Shown here one piece after another: positions 27,329-37,098 of a stretch of DNA of 64,000 bases. Each line of letters starts with the position of its first letter. Within the stretch, counting starts at the first letter, position 1. Both the position numbers and the translations under genes were made by a program. The notes under the pieces are model-generated. The model did no database searches. It saw nothing but the letters and a program-made list of their open reading frames with translations, and had not been told where the DNA came from. The stretch lies in assembly GCA_023205875.1 (NCBI GenBank), contig CP060757.1, positions 1,054,001-1,118,000 of the forward strand. The letters are read 5' to 3'. The DNA comes from Chloropicon primus (Eukaryota; Chlorophyta; Chloropicophyceae; Chloropicales; Chloropicaceae).

Positions 27329-30300
27329 ATGAAGACAAGACACGACAAAGGACGGCGCCGCACGATGCTCGCCGTCCTGGTCCTGGCGGCCTTGGCGGGC
27401 ACGGCCGTGCCCCCGATCCAGGGGGCCACCCCCGCCAGCACCCGGACCGGCAGGGTTGCGGATCCGGTCCAACCGTGGTCCCCGGTTGCGCGCGCGACGT
27501 CGCGCCACCACAGGCAGCTCCTTGGGATCACCTCCTCGGAGTCGTCCTCCGAGTCCTCGACGACGGGCTTTGCCCTGAACGGCCAGAGCGCCTCGTTCGG
27601 CACGAGGGCCTCGGGCGAGGTGGCCAAGGACGGGGACAATGCGGTGTCGGACTCGTCCTCCGACGCGACGCTGGACATCGTCAGCATGGTCGGGGAGATC
27701 GCCTCGGACGCCAAGTCCGTCGCCGCACAGCCTGAGGGCGAGGCCTCGACCCACTCCAGGGCCACCGCCGTGACGACCAAGAGGGCGGACACGGACGCCA
27801 TCGCGCACGCCAAGGTGTCCGCCCTGCCCCGCCAGCACCACAGCAGCAAGAGCTCGAAGAAGAAGGCCTCGCCGTCCAAGGGCAAGAAGGCGTTCGCGGA
27901 CGCCACGGGCTTCGCCATCGCCGAGGGCCTCGGGCCCGGGCAGACCACGACGTCCATCTCCTCCCTGGCCTCCCTGATCGCCGAGGAGGTCGCGGACGAC
28001 GGCCGCAAGGGCTTCGCCACCGGCAGGGCCAAGGGCCAGACCGAGCTCGCGGGCATGGCCCGCACGGACGACTGGAGCCCCCTGGTGTCCGTGTCCGACT
28101 CGGCCATCAGGCTCGACGCCCACGCGGATCCCGCCGGGTCGACCGACGCCACCGCCCACGTGGCCGGCGAGTCCTTCTCGCTGGGCCACCTCGTCCAGCA
28201 GTTCGCGCACTCCGCCGGAATGGCGGACGCCTTCGACACTGCGAGCGCCAAGGACAAGGGCCCGAGCTCGGAGAGCCAGTCGGACGCGGACGCCGCGGGA
28301 TCCGCCACCGGATCCGCCACGACCATCACGGGGGAGAACCTCGCCAAGACGGTCGTCGGGGTGGGGGCCGGGGCCGGCGCCTACGCCGACGCGGGGAACG
28401 CGGGGGGCCTCGGAGGCGGAGCGGACGGCACGTCCCGCGGTTCGGGAGGCGGCTACGCCGAGGCCATCGCCGAGCCCCACCAGGTGGGGAGCGGCAACCC
28501 GGAGGCGGTGACCATGAAGTACGCCGACCTCTACACCGAGGCCGGATCCTCCGTCGACGCCGAGGCAATCGGGCCGAACATGTTCGCCGACATCTCCGTG
28601 GGCGCCCACCAGGCGGCCGGGGGATCGACCGAGTCCTCCTCCCTCTTCGGAAGGACATTCGTCACCGGAGACACCGTGGCCGACGCCTCTGCCCTGGCGG
28701 GCCAGGGGTCTTCCGTGGGCTACGTCCTGATGGGCGCCGGATCGATGGGCGGCGTGAGCACCGAGAGCGGAATTCTCGCCGTTTCCGAGGGTCCACCGCG
28801 CTACGGTGCGTCCTCGACCTTCGTCGGCGGTTACGCTGACGTGGCCAGTGCATCCTCCACCCTCCCACCCGCGTACACGGCGGGAGCGGGAACCATGGGA
28901 GAGGCCATGTTCGACCTGGACAGCCAGGCCTCTGCCATCTCCCAGTGGAAGTCGGACGCCCCAAGCGTGTCCTCGATCCAGGGCACAATCGGCGCCAGCA
29001 TCGAGAGCGAGAGCGGCTTCGACAGCTCGAGCGGCACCGCCGTGGAGGCCGACTCCAAGGTCGGGGGTCGTGCCCAGTCCTCCTCCGTCGAGGAGGGAGA
29101 CGAGACCTACGTCAGGCACCAGAGTGCCGGTAACGCGGCGACCAATGCAGTCTCCTCCGCCTTTGGCGACGGGAAGGATGCGTGGAAGACGGGCACCGCT
29201 ACCGTCGGTGGCATGGCCACCGAGGCCGCCATCGATGCCCACTCCGGTGTGGAGTCCTTCGCTCACCCCGACGACGTCTGGAAGGCGCCACCTCTGCTCA
29301 CGATGGGCCAGACGGACACCACCGTCGAGTCAAGGTCCGGGTCCGCCACGTCCCTGGACACCGACGGCATTGCTACCGGGCTCGGCGATGCCCCCGCGTC
29401 CGAGACGTACGGGTCCGCCGGATCCATGGCGAGCGAAGGCCACGCCTACAACCACGCCGTCTCGGGGCTCATGTCGAACACTTGGTCCGAGACCTTGGTC
29501 GGAGCAGGAGCAGCACAAGAGGGGCACGTGGTTCCTTACGACATCCACGGGTACCCATACATCTACGGGGACGACTGGAAGGTCCTGGACTACCCCGGCA
29601 CCGCCTTTGGCACCGCCTTGGGCGGGGCCACTGGACTGGGAACGGTGGTGTTGGCCCAGGAAAGCGAGTGGGGAACCCGCGTCAATGGCGGTGCCGCCTC
29701 TGACGCCGTGGCTGCAGCTGGGGCGGAAGACTTCCTCGCCGCCTCAAAGTACGGCTCCGTCGCCGTCAGCGATGCCGGGGCTGCGGCATCCGGCGAGGGC
29801 AGGGGCTACGGTTCCACCCTTTACGACGGCGTGGTGGATGCCTGGAACCGCGGTATGATCTACGCCAGGGGCCAAGGTAACGCAAATGTGGCCAACGCAG
29901 CTGGAACGGAGGCAGCAGATTTCACAAAGCTTGGAGTTGGCATCGCCGGTGGCGCTGCCAGAGGAGGTGGCCTCGCCGAGGTCTCCGCGGAGAATGCCTG
30001 GTACGGCCACGGAGGATCTTCCGGAGCTGCCGTGGGTGCCGCAGAGGCAGAGAACTTTGGCATGTCTGTCGTCGACGATGCCAGGGCAGGCGAGGGCACG
30101 GGCGATCCAGATGTCTCTTTCTCGCTTCAGGACGGTCTCGGAGCGGGTACCGGATACGCGAGCGTTGCCATCTACCCAACCAAGGAGATTCAGCCCACTC
30201 AGCCAAAGGGAGTCGTCTCAGCTCTCGTCAAGTCTGATGGATTCACCACTGGTCTCGCTGGAACGTCCATGGGATTCTTTGACACCGGAGACGTCTTGAC

Positions 30301-31249
30301 GCACGCCGGGGCATTCATCGGAGCCGCCAGCGCCGAGGGTTCCAACAACATTGTTGGTCACGACCCAATCGCCAACCTCGAGGTCGATTCTGTGGCCAGC
30401 GGCAACGCTGAGGTTGTCCTGGCAACGGATGGAACTCAATATGGCCGCACCAGGAACTTTGCAGACAACGTGGGCGTCGCCTTCACCAATGCTGATTGGG
30501 GCGAGGGCGGTGAGACGGACACTGCAAGCTCTGCCTTCTCCATGAGCGCTATCTTGCACCCCGGTGAATACTTCAGAGAGCCAGGATTCTTGTCCATCGA
30601 CCAGCACAACTTCCTCCACGCCAATGTCGGTGGCTCCAAGGCCTTTGGGTACGGAATCGGCAGCGGTGCCGGTACCGCCTCTGCTGACGAGCGCTTCCGA
30701 TCCATCGACGGAAGGGCAAGAGGCAGCGGAATTGGTATGGGAACTAGTGTAGCCGGGGGAATCAATGTCGACGGCTTCGATCTCTCCGGAGCGGTTGCTC
30801 TTGGAGGTGGAGTCGGAACTGGCTTCACTAGTGCTACTGGGAAGGTCAATCCAAACCCGTACGACCAGGACGGTCAGGTCATGACGATAAACCTTGGGGC
30901 CGGGGGCTCTTCCGTGAAAACGGTGGGTCACGCCACGGGCCAGGCCACGGGTGGCGGAGGCGCCGGCGGAAGTGGAGACTTCGTTCTCGGAGAATCCATG
31001 GGACTTGATTACCTTGGTGCGATGGCGCATGCCTCCGGAAACGGACATGGGTCCGCTGCGGTCCGCGTGCCTAGCGCCGTGGATGCTGGAGTGTTGGAGG
31101 AAGTGGGCGCTTCCGGATACGGTTACGGAAACGGTGGAGCCGAGGCTTCCAGGGACGAGAGCCAAGACCCCGTGATTGTTGGCAGCGGAACTCTGTATGG
31201 CTCGGGAGCGGCAGTGATGATCACGGGAATCAACCGAGACGAGAGCTAG
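27329..31249 (+). CDS. Giant cysteine-free Ala/Gly/Ser-rich secreted protein
   Basis: Not recognised. 1,306 residues from the ATG at 27329, with a signal peptide (TMLAVLVLAALAGTAVPP) and no cysteine anywhere. Composition is dominated by Ala, Gly, Ser, Asp, Thr and Val in short alternating stretches (AGAGAYADAGNAG, GSATSLDTDGIATG, YASVAIYPTK), with a spacing like stacked beta-strands of a beta-helix, or of silk-like structural proteins. A basic segment (SSKSSKKKASPSKGKK) sits near residue 175; there is no membrane helix or clear anchor. The first part of the gene is almost all G/C at third codon positions, the last third (from about 29,700) less so. Two TGTAA signals follow the stop. An extracellular matrix or wall component is the simplest idea, but that is inference. 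Confidence 0.85.
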   Translation: MKTRHDKGRRRTMLAVLVLAALAGTAVPPIQGATPASTRTGRVADPVQPWSPVARATSRHHRQLLGITSSESSSESSTTGFALNGQSASFGTRASGEVAKDGDNAVSDSSSDATLDIVSMVGEIASDAKSVAAQPEGEASTHSRATAVTTKRADTDAIAHAKVSALPRQHHSSKSSKKKASPSKGKKAFADATGFAIAEGLGPGQTTTSISSLASLIAEEVADDGRKGFATGRAKGQTELAGMARTDDWSPLVSVSDSAIRLDAHADPAGSTDATAHVAGESFSLGHLVQQFAHSAGMADAFDTASAKDKGPSSESQSDADAAGSATGSATTITGENLAKTVVGVGAGAGAYADAGNAGGLGGGADGTSRGSGGGYAEAIAEPHQVGSGNPEAVTMKYADLYTEAGSSVDAEAIGPNMFADISVGAHQAAGGSTESSSLFGRTFVTGDTVADASALAGQGSSVGYVLMGAGSMGGVSTESGILAVSEGPPRYGASSTFVGGYADVASASSTLPPAYTAGAGTMGEAMFDLDSQASAISQWKSDAPSVSSIQGTIGASIESESGFDSSSGTAVEADSKVGGRAQSSSVEEGDETYVRHQSAGNAATNAVSSAFGDGKDAWKTGTATVGGMATEAAIDAHSGVESFAHPDDVWKAPPLLTMGQTDTTVESRSGSATSLDTDGIATGLGDAPASETYGSAGSMASEGHAYNHAVSGLMSNTWSETLVGAGAAQEGHVVPYDIHGYPYIYGDDWKVLDYPGTAFGTALGGATGLGTVVLAQESEWGTRVNGGAASDAVAAAGAEDFLAASKYGSVAVSDAGAAASGEGRGYGSTLYDGVVDAWNRGMIYARGQGNANVANAAGTEAADFTKLGVGIAGGAARGGGLAEVSAENAWYGHGGSSGAAVGAAEAENFGMSVVDDARAGEGTGDPDVSFSLQDGLGAGTGYASVAIYPTKEIQPTQPKGVVSALVKSDGFTTGLAGTSMGFFDTGDVLTHAGAFIGAASAEGSNNIVGHDPIANLEVDSVASGNAEVVLATDGTQYGRTRNFADNVGVAFTNADWGEGGETDTASSAFSMSAILHPGEYFREPGFLSIDQHNFLHANVGGSKAFGYGIGSGAGTASADERFRSIDGRARGSGIGMGTSVAGGINVDGFDLSGAVALGGGVGTGFTSATGKVNPNPYDQDGQVMTINLGAGGSSVKTVGHATGQATGGGGAGGSGDFVLGESMGLDYLGAMAHASGNGHGSAAVRVPSAVDAGVLEEVGASGYGYGNGGAEASRDESQDPVIVGSGTLYGSGAAVMITGINRDES

Positions 31250-31256
31250 GACCCCT

Positions 31257-31261
31257 TGTAA
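31257..31261 (+). terminator. TGTAA poly(A) signal
   Basis: TGTAA 7 bp after the stop of the giant gene; a second copy lies at 31316-31320, a more usual distance. Confidence 0.45.
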
Positions 31262-31350
31262 GTTGCGAACGGAGACAAAAACGCGTAAACCAAGACAGAT
31301 GAATGAACTTCTGCATGTAACACATAAACCCAACTCCACTTGAGTCGTCT

Positions 31351-32304
31351 CTAGTCCGAGCTATCAGACATCTCTTCGTCGGAAACAAAGTCCTCGTGGT
31401 TTGCGACCTCGAGGTCGGGGTTCAGAACAAAGTCCACCATGTGACTGAGAACGGGATTGTACTCCTGCGCAACCTTCTCGGCCCCTTTCTCGCTAACCTT
31501 GTCCGTTCGCTCCTTGGCAGCCTCCCCGACCGTCGCCTGCTTTGGGACTTCCTCCGCCACCTTCCCCTCCCCCTCCGCGGCGGGGTCGCGGACCTTCGGG
31601 GCAGGGGGGTTCCTCTCCGCCTCCGGCGTGTCCACCGCCATGTCGTCAGCCTTGGCGGGGGTCTTGGCGACCCCGCCGCTCTGAATGTCCTCGCTGTGAA
31701 GCACAGAGGCGTCCATGTGCCACTTTTGCGGGGCCGGTGGAGAAAAGTGCCAGAAACCAGTGGAGTTCCCGACAGGCTGCAAGAAGGGACCGATCACCCC
31801 CCACCTCGGGTCGCCGGGAACGTAATTCGGAGGCGAGAACGTAGTGAAGGCGAGCCTGTGCGCGTAAGCTATCAAGCTCTTCCAGCTCCCGGGGCCCCTG
31901 TTCCTGTTCCGATAAAACTCCTTCTGGCTCAGCTTCAGCAGGTCCAGCTTGTCCCCAGACTTCTTGCACACAGCTTCGAGGTGGGCGAACATCAGGGCGA
32001 GGTCCCTCTCGATGCGATCCGCCTCCTCACGCCGGCCCTCTCCCTTCGCCGCCTTCAACCCCTCCAGAGCCGACTGCAAGCTCCCGACCACCCTATCTCT
32101 CGTTCCCTGCACCCTTTGCTCGAAACTGCCCGTGCTGCCCGATCCCCCCCCTTCCCCCTCGCCGACCTTCTCCTTGCACAAGTCCACCAGGTCGGCGAAG
32201 TCGCTCGATGCGCTCGCCCCCGATGTCGAGGGCGCACCCCCAGACCCCTCCCCTCCCGGTGACTCCACCCGCCTTCGCTTCGCCTCCACCAACTCCATCG
32301 CCAT
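31351..32304 (-). CDS. MED4: Mediator complex subunit 4
   Basis: MED4, a middle-module subunit of the Mediator coactivator that bridges activators and RNA polymerase II. 317 residues from the ATG at 32304. After a disordered N-terminus are the helical segment DLALMFAHLEAVCKKSGDKL and the family signature LIAYAHRLAFTTFSPPNYVP followed by DPRWGVIGPFLQP, matching the conserved A-x-x-[IL]-x-x-TTxxPPxY pattern of MED4. The C-terminal third is acidic and Pro/Lys rich, ending EEMSDSSD. The open frame further upstream, SP-repeat rich, is leader. The next gene starts only 62 bp away in the opposite direction. Confidence 0.78.
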   Translation of the reverse strand: MAMELVEAKRRRVESPGGEGSGGAPSTSGASASSDFADLVDLCKEKVGEGEGGGSGSTGSFEQRVQGTRDRVVGSLQSALEGLKAAKGEGRREEADRIERDLALMFAHLEAVCKKSGDKLDLLKLSQKEFYRNRNRGPGSWKSLIAYAHRLAFTTFSPPNYVPGDPRWGVIGPFLQPVGNSTGFWHFSPPAPQKWHMDASVLHSEDIQSGGVAKTPAKADDMAVDTPEAERNPPAPKVRDPAAEGEGKVAEEVPKQATVGEAAKERTDKVSEKGAEKVAQEYNPVLSHMVDFVLNPDLEVANHEDFVSDEEMSDSSD

Positions 32305-32366
32305 CGTGTGTGTGTGAGAGAGAGAGAAGAGGGAGGGCCAAAATCGATCGATCGGCTGCGCAAGGG
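32305..32366. promoter_or_regulatory. 62-bp shared bidirectional promoter
   Basis: The whole space between two opposite start codons (MED4 at 32304, the next gene at 32367). It contains GTGTGTGTGTGAGAGAGAGA and ATCGATCGATCGG. Both leaders and the core promoter must fit here or overlap the neighbouring coding sequence. Confidence 0.7.
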
Positions 32367-33085
32367 ATGAGGGTGGTGCTGAGGGAAGTGGTAGGATGCC
32401 TGGGGAGGCTGAGGGCGAGGGGGGGGACGGAGGCGATGGAGGAGGTGTCGGCATGCTTCCTGAGCCTGTCCGGGAGGCGGCTCTTCTCCACCTCAGACCT
32501 TGCTGAGACGGAGAAGCAAAAGGAATTAGATATGGCCTTCGTGAAAGACAGGAGGGCTTGGAAGGCCAAGCTGAAGGACCTGAGGAAGCAGTACGCGGAG
32601 GAATGGTAAGCGGGATCCAAGGGAGGGGGCGAAAGTCTCCGAGGTCTTTGTTCTCAACGGGTTCTGACTTCTTTTACTCTCTCTCTCTTTGCTTTCTCGT
32701 GTTCGTGGTTGAAATTCTCTTCTTGTTGGTCCCCTCGATCCACAGGGAGGCGCTGGACAAGTCTGTGCTGAGGAAGACCAAGCTGAAGCGCAAGGAGGGT
32801 TACCAGCCCCTGAACCGTGAGGTTCTCATGGAAAGCGCACGCAAGCGCTGGCAGGAGAACGAGGAGCGGAAGGCGAACCTCAGGTTGCTGGAGGAGGGCT
32901 GGCTCAAGGGAAAGGAGGAGAGGGCCAAGAAGCGTGACAAGGTCATGGATGTTGTGGACAAGGAGAGGCAGGCCGCGGAGGCAAGGAGGCTCCTGTGGCT
33001 CATGGAAAGGAGCGAAGAATGGGTGCCAGAAGAGAACCTGGATCTCGCCATAGCAGCAGCCATACTCGAGCCAACGGAGTTGTAG
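32367..33085 (+). CDS. Small coiled-coil protein, possible mitoribosomal mS26-like
   Basis: 192 residues in two exons: 32367-32605 and 32746-33085, with a 140-nt intron (GTAAGC...CCACAG) splitting a Trp codon in the sequence EEWEALDKS. The N-terminus (MRVVLREVVGCLGRLRARGG, then LFSTSDL) looks like a mitochondrial presequence. The rest is charged and helical with runs of Lys, Arg and Glu, ending WVPEENLDLAIAAAILEP. This plan, a long basic helix and a W-x-x-EENL-type end, recalls mitochondrial ribosomal protein mS26, but similarity by eye is weak and I assign it only as a possibility. A TGTAA follows at 33179-33183. Confidence 0.75.
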
Positions 33086-33178
33086 ACGGCAAGACCGCCT
33101 GGCCACAAAACCTCTGCAAGGACTGTAAGAGGACTCAGCACCACTCAATATAAATAGCAATAATTCACAAAACGTTTT

Positions 33179-33183
33179 TGTAA
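33179..33183 (+). terminator. TGTAA poly(A) signal
   Basis: TGTAA 94 bp after the stop at 33085, in a short AT-rich stretch. Confidence 0.45.
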
Positions 33184-33226
33184 CAATAATACAGATATAC
33201 AAACGTCCCCCGCTCTTTGGGTCCTC

Positions 33227-35167
33227 TCACCCTACTCCTGGGCTGGTGTAAAAGTGCGGCGCGAGCTCCGTGAGCCAGTCCTGCTCCACGGCCAGCACCT
33301 CAAACATCTCATGGGTCGCCGGCCCGGTCTGAATGGCGCGGGTGTACAGGACGCATTTTGGCTGGTTCCTGTGCAGCACCGAGGACTCGTGCACCTTCGT
33401 GACCACCTTCCCCCTCACAGTGGTGTACGTTGCCCTCCCCTTCCCGTCGGTAGAGGTCGACGACAACACTGCAGAGTTCGCAAACAAACCGTGAGCGAGG
33501 GCCTTTCGAACAGGAAGCGTTTCCTTGTCGCTGCTCGAGTGCTTGATCCCGAGTCCCTCCAGAGCAGACCAAAGCTGGCTTTTGACGCCTAGAACCTTCA
33601 TCATGGCGTTGTAGTTGACGCAGTGCCTGTCGCACCACCCGGGACTGCGTTTGGCTTCGAGGAAGCCCTTGTAGACGTTCAGGTAAGTGACGTGATCGCC
33701 CTCTGCGACTGCAAATTTCATTTTTTGCCTCTCCATTTCCTTCCTGCCCCTTCCCAGTTGCCACACGGACGACTTCACAGTCATCACGGCCGCGACAATC
33801 AGGAGCTCCTCCACGCACCCGAGCTCGCCCGAGACCAAAAGCGGCTTCGCGACTGTGGGGTGGACAGGGAGCTCGGCCATGTGAGCGCCCAGGGGCGAAG
33901 TCAGCCTGGACTCTTGATCAAGGGCCCCCAGGGCATGGAGCAACTCCAGCGCTCTCACCATGGCTTCGGCGGAGGGGGGCGCGATCCAATCGAAGGACAT
34001 GATGTTGTCGACGCCCAGGGCCTTCAGCTGCAGGACGACGTGCGACAGCTCGCTCCTTTGCATCTCCGGCACGGAGCTCTCGGGAAGCAAACCAGACTCG
34101 TAGGCCTCCCGCGTGCACAAGCGAAAGCATTTCCCGGGCCTCACCCTGCCCGCGCGCCCTGCTCTCTGCACGGCCGATGCCTTCGACTCCGGGCACGTCA
34201 CGACGGACTCCAGACTCGTGATCGGATCGTAGTACCTCTCCCTCTGGAAGCAGCAGTCCACGACGTAGGCAATGCCGTCAATAGTCAAGCTGGTCTCCGC
34301 GACGCTGGTGGACAGGACCACCTTCCTGTGATTCCTGGGCGCTGGCCTGAGCGCTTGCAGTTGTTTGGACGTCGGCATGCCCTCGTGGAGCGCAAGGGGA
34401 ACCAGGTCATCCGCGCCCCCCCTCTGCCTCTCAAAGTCGTTCTGCTCCTCTATCAGCTCCAGCGCCTGCGAGACGTCTTCCTCGCCAGGAAAGAACACCA
34501 GGACGTCGCCAGGCCTCTCGTTCTTGTGGATTTTCACCACGGTGTCAACGGCCTCGGAGATATAGCTGCTGGCTGGTACCTTGGCGTACAAGATGTCCAC
34601 GTCGTGCAGCGTCCCCTCGACGGACACGATTGCTGCTCCCCCGAAAAAAGTGGCCAGGGCCTCGGCGTCAATGGTAGCAGAGGAGATGATGACCCGCAAG
34701 TCTGGTCGCCTCCTCTGGACCTTCTTGAGCAGGCCCAGGACCACGTCCGTCGCCAAGCTGCGCTCGTGGGCCTCGTCCACCATGACCACGGTGTACGGCG
34801 AGAGCAGAGGGTCGCGCTGCATCAGACTGACCAACGCTTCGTCCGTGGAGAACTCTATGGAGCTGGTCGATCCTCCCTCGTCCGTCCTCGCCTCAAAGCT
34901 GGAGGCCCTGTACCCCACCTCCCCCCCGACCACGGCACCCATTTCCTCCGCCACCCGGTGCGCCACGGAAACCACCACAAGCTCCCTCGGCTGCGTGCAA
35001 AGGACCTTGCTGCCCTCGGCCGTCCAGCCGCTCCGGTGGAGGTACTGCGGGATCTGGGTCGTCTTACCGCAACCCGTGTGACCCACGACCACTACGGTCG
35101 CGTTCTTCTCCACGAGGTACAGGAGCTCCCGCCGGACCCGGGATATCGGCAACCCCCCCCCCTCCAT
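33227..35167 (-). CDS. DHX35: DEAH-box RNA helicase, DHX35-like
   Basis: DEAH/RHA-type ATP-dependent RNA helicase, 646 residues from the ATG at 35167 (a GTG lies 27 bases further out). Motifs in order: I GHTGCGKTTQIPQ (near residue 30), Ia TQPRELVVVSVA, II DEAH (near 130), III SSAT, then TSVAETSLTIDGI and VI QRAGRAGRV, followed by the winged-helix, ratchet and OB parts (FEVLAVEQDWLTELAPHF). Short N-terminus, the LP-x-x-x-x-R start and overall size fit DHX35, a factor found in spliceosomal complexes. DHX35 relatives usually have about 50 more residues at the N-terminus, so an unseen first exon is possible. Position and splicing role are inferred from the family. Confidence 0.88.
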   Translation of the reverse strand: MEGGGLPISRVRRELLYLVEKNATVVVVGHTGCGKTTQIPQYLHRSGWTAEGSKVLCTQPRELVVVSVAHRVAEEMGAVVGGEVGYRASSFEARTDEGGSTSSIEFSTDEALVSLMQRDPLLSPYTVVMVDEAHERSLATDVVLGLLKKVQRRRPDLRVIISSATIDAEALATFFGGAAIVSVEGTLHDVDILYAKVPASSYISEAVDTVVKIHKNERPGDVLVFFPGEEDVSQALELIEEQNDFERQRGGADDLVPLALHEGMPTSKQLQALRPAPRNHRKVVLSTSVAETSLTIDGIAYVVDCCFQRERYYDPITSLESVVTCPESKASAVQRAGRAGRVRPGKCFRLCTREAYESGLLPESSVPEMQRSELSHVVLQLKALGVDNIMSFDWIAPPSAEAMVRALELLHALGALDQESRLTSPLGAHMAELPVHPTVAKPLLVSGELGCVEELLIVAAVMTVKSSVWQLGRGRKEMERQKMKFAVAEGDHVTYLNVYKGFLEAKRSPGWCDRHCVNYNAMMKVLGVKSQLWSALEGLGIKHSSSDKETLPVRKALAHGLFANSAVLSSTSTDGKGRATYTTVRGKVVTKVHESSVLHRNQPKCVLYTRAIQTGPATHEMFEVLAVEQDWLTELAPHFYTSPGVG

Positions 35168-35364
35168 CACGACGACGGCGACTCCCTCGTCCACTCAAGG
35201 CAAAGGGGCGACGACCTCCACCATCCGCTCCATCTGTCAGGGGACGAGGCAGCGGAAGTGTTCGTCCTCGTCGACGATATCAGGGAGGAAGAGCAGGAGG
35301 CTTGGGGGGCTTGTACCAAAGGAGATGGGTGATGGATGAAGAGGATGGATGGTTGATCCACATA

Positions 35365-37098
35365 TTACACATCTGGATTATTAGCGGCCTTGTTGTTCGT
35401 GGCCTTGTACAGCCTGTACCAGCTGAACGTCTCGATGCTGAGCGCGGTGAGGATGGAAGGGACGAGAGAGTGAGTCAGGTAGACCTCACTGGTGAGGTAC
35501 AGCCAGTACGCGGCCTCGATCCATACGTACTTCCGCCGGGCCTTCTGCTTGGTCTGCCAATTCGACAGCTTCTTCGCCAGTTCCGAGACCCTTTTGCTCG
35601 CCCAAAGTCCTCGTTCAGGGAACTCCTTCGCGGTGGTCCCGACCACTTTCTGCTTCAAGGCCTCCTTGGCACGAACTCTCTCATCCACTTTGACATTCCT
35701 GACGTCCTTCAGGTACTTGACGACGGACTTCAGGTCGCCGTCCACCAAGAGGTCGTTGCTCATGGCGTCCGGGTTGTACACGAGCTCGCTGAGGAGCTCG
35801 TCCTCCCTCTTCTCCACCTCGTTCAGCTGCAAATCGATGGAGGTGATCATCGCCGCGACCACGAGGACGACGAAAGGTCCAGAGGAGAAGGTGCTCACGG
35901 GAAGGGTGTTGACGATGCTTCCCATGGCCATGGACGCGGTCTCCAGGTCCGTCGCCAGCTCGTTAGGCTTCGCCCACCCGTAGACCCCGAAGTTCTCCAG
36001 CAGCAGCCCTTGGAGGAACCCGAGCGCGACGATGAGCTCGGAGCCGATGATGGCGGTATCGAAACACAGGTACGTCGGGAAAGGCAGGGTCGCCTCCGGG
36101 ATGCTCCCGTCGAGCTCCGCGTCCCCCGACGGCTTGGTCAGCTCGTCCACCTTCATGTACTCCATGTCGTACGAGAAGGTTTGCTCCAGGTACTCGTCGA
36201 GAAGTTGGAAGTTGCTCAGCACGGGCTTCACGGTCGGAAGCTGGGTGAGGCCCGCGAGGAGCAGGGGCGGGCTGACCAGGCCGATCCAGTCGCGCGCCTC
36301 CGCCAGGCTGGTCGGAACTTTCCACCACCAGGAGGTGTCCTCTCCCAGCACGAGGGACTCCAAGGCCCAAGCGAGGGAGGCGACTCCCACCGTCAAGAAG
36401 GTGACCGAGATGTAGTTGAGCTTCTGGGCCTCCAGCCCGAGCTCCAGCCCCAGGAACTCGTCCAGCTCTCGCTCCTCTTGGTCGAGGTTCGACTCCACGT
36501 CCCTCATGACGACCTTCAGCTCCTGCCGCACGAGCTCCCGCTGGAGGGCCTCCACCTTCTTCCTCATCTTCTTTATGTTCTCCACGTCCGTCGTCGCGGT
36601 GGAGGGGGGCTTCGCCTCCGAGAGCTCCGTGACCTGACGCACCAACGTCTCTATCTTCCCCGCGTCGGTCGCCTCCTCCCCGTCCTCGCTCGCAGCGGCC
36701 TTGCCACTGGCTCGGGCCTCCGCCCCAGCGGCATCCCTCTCCCTCGCCCTCACGAGGAGGGTCTCCAGGGCGTTCTCCACCTCTGGCACCAGTCTCCCCA
36801 CTTGCTCGCAGTCCTGCCCCTCCGCCGCGACCTTCATCTTCTCCACAAGCTCCTTGTACCCCCTCTCCTCCTCGTCCTCAGGGTCCGCGACGTCGCGAGA
36901 GACCTCGACCTCCGTCACTTCTTCGCCCTCCCCCGCCCCCCCCGTCTCTGCCCTCTCGCTCCTGCACCCCACCCCCACGAGCCTGCTCCTCCTCGCCGTC
37001 CACCTCGCCGTCCACCTCCCCACCCTCCTCCTCCTCGCCGTCGACGTGGCCTCCACCCCCACCACCCCTGTCCTGCACCCTCCTCTGACGCCCATCAT
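35365..37098 (-). CDS. Plastid-targeted-like membrane protein with coiled coil, unknown
   Basis: Not recognised. About 577 residues from the ATG at 37098 (a second lies one codon on). The first 50 residues (TARRRRVGRWTARWTARRSR) are rich in Arg and small residues and could target a plastid. An acidic, coiled-coil-prone region follows (RELVRQELKVVMRDVESNLD), then several hydrophobic segments (ISVTFLTVGVASLAWALESL, FVVLVVAAMITSIDL) and a C-terminal pair with WIEAAYWLYLTSEVYLTHSL. Three to five membrane passes are plausible. The open frame upstream to 37281 begins with TTG and is leader. The TAA stop overlaps a TGTAA on the minus strand (GTGTAATAT). Its role is unknown. Confidence 0.75.
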   Translation of the reverse strand: MMGVRGGCRTGVVGVEATSTARRRRVGRWTARWTARRSRLVGVGCRSERAETGGAGEGEEVTEVEVSRDVADPEDEEERGYKELVEKMKVAAEGQDCEQVGRLVPEVENALETLLVRARERDAAGAEARASGKAAASEDGEEATDAGKIETLVRQVTELSEAKPPSTATTDVENIKKMRKKVEALQRELVRQELKVVMRDVESNLDQEERELDEFLGLELGLEAQKLNYISVTFLTVGVASLAWALESLVLGEDTSWWWKVPTSLAEARDWIGLVSPPLLLAGLTQLPTVKPVLSNFQLLDEYLEQTFSYDMEYMKVDELTKPSGDAELDGSIPEATLPFPTYLCFDTAIIGSELIVALGFLQGLLLENFGVYGWAKPNELATDLETASMAMGSIVNTLPVSTFSSGPFVVLVVAAMITSIDLQLNEVEKREDELLSELVYNPDAMSNDLLVDGDLKSVVKYLKDVRNVKVDERVRAKEALKQKVVGTTAKEFPERGLWASKRVSELAKKLSNWQTKQKARRKYVWIEAAYWLYLTSEVYLTHSLVPSILTALSIETFSWYRLYKATNNKAANNPDV

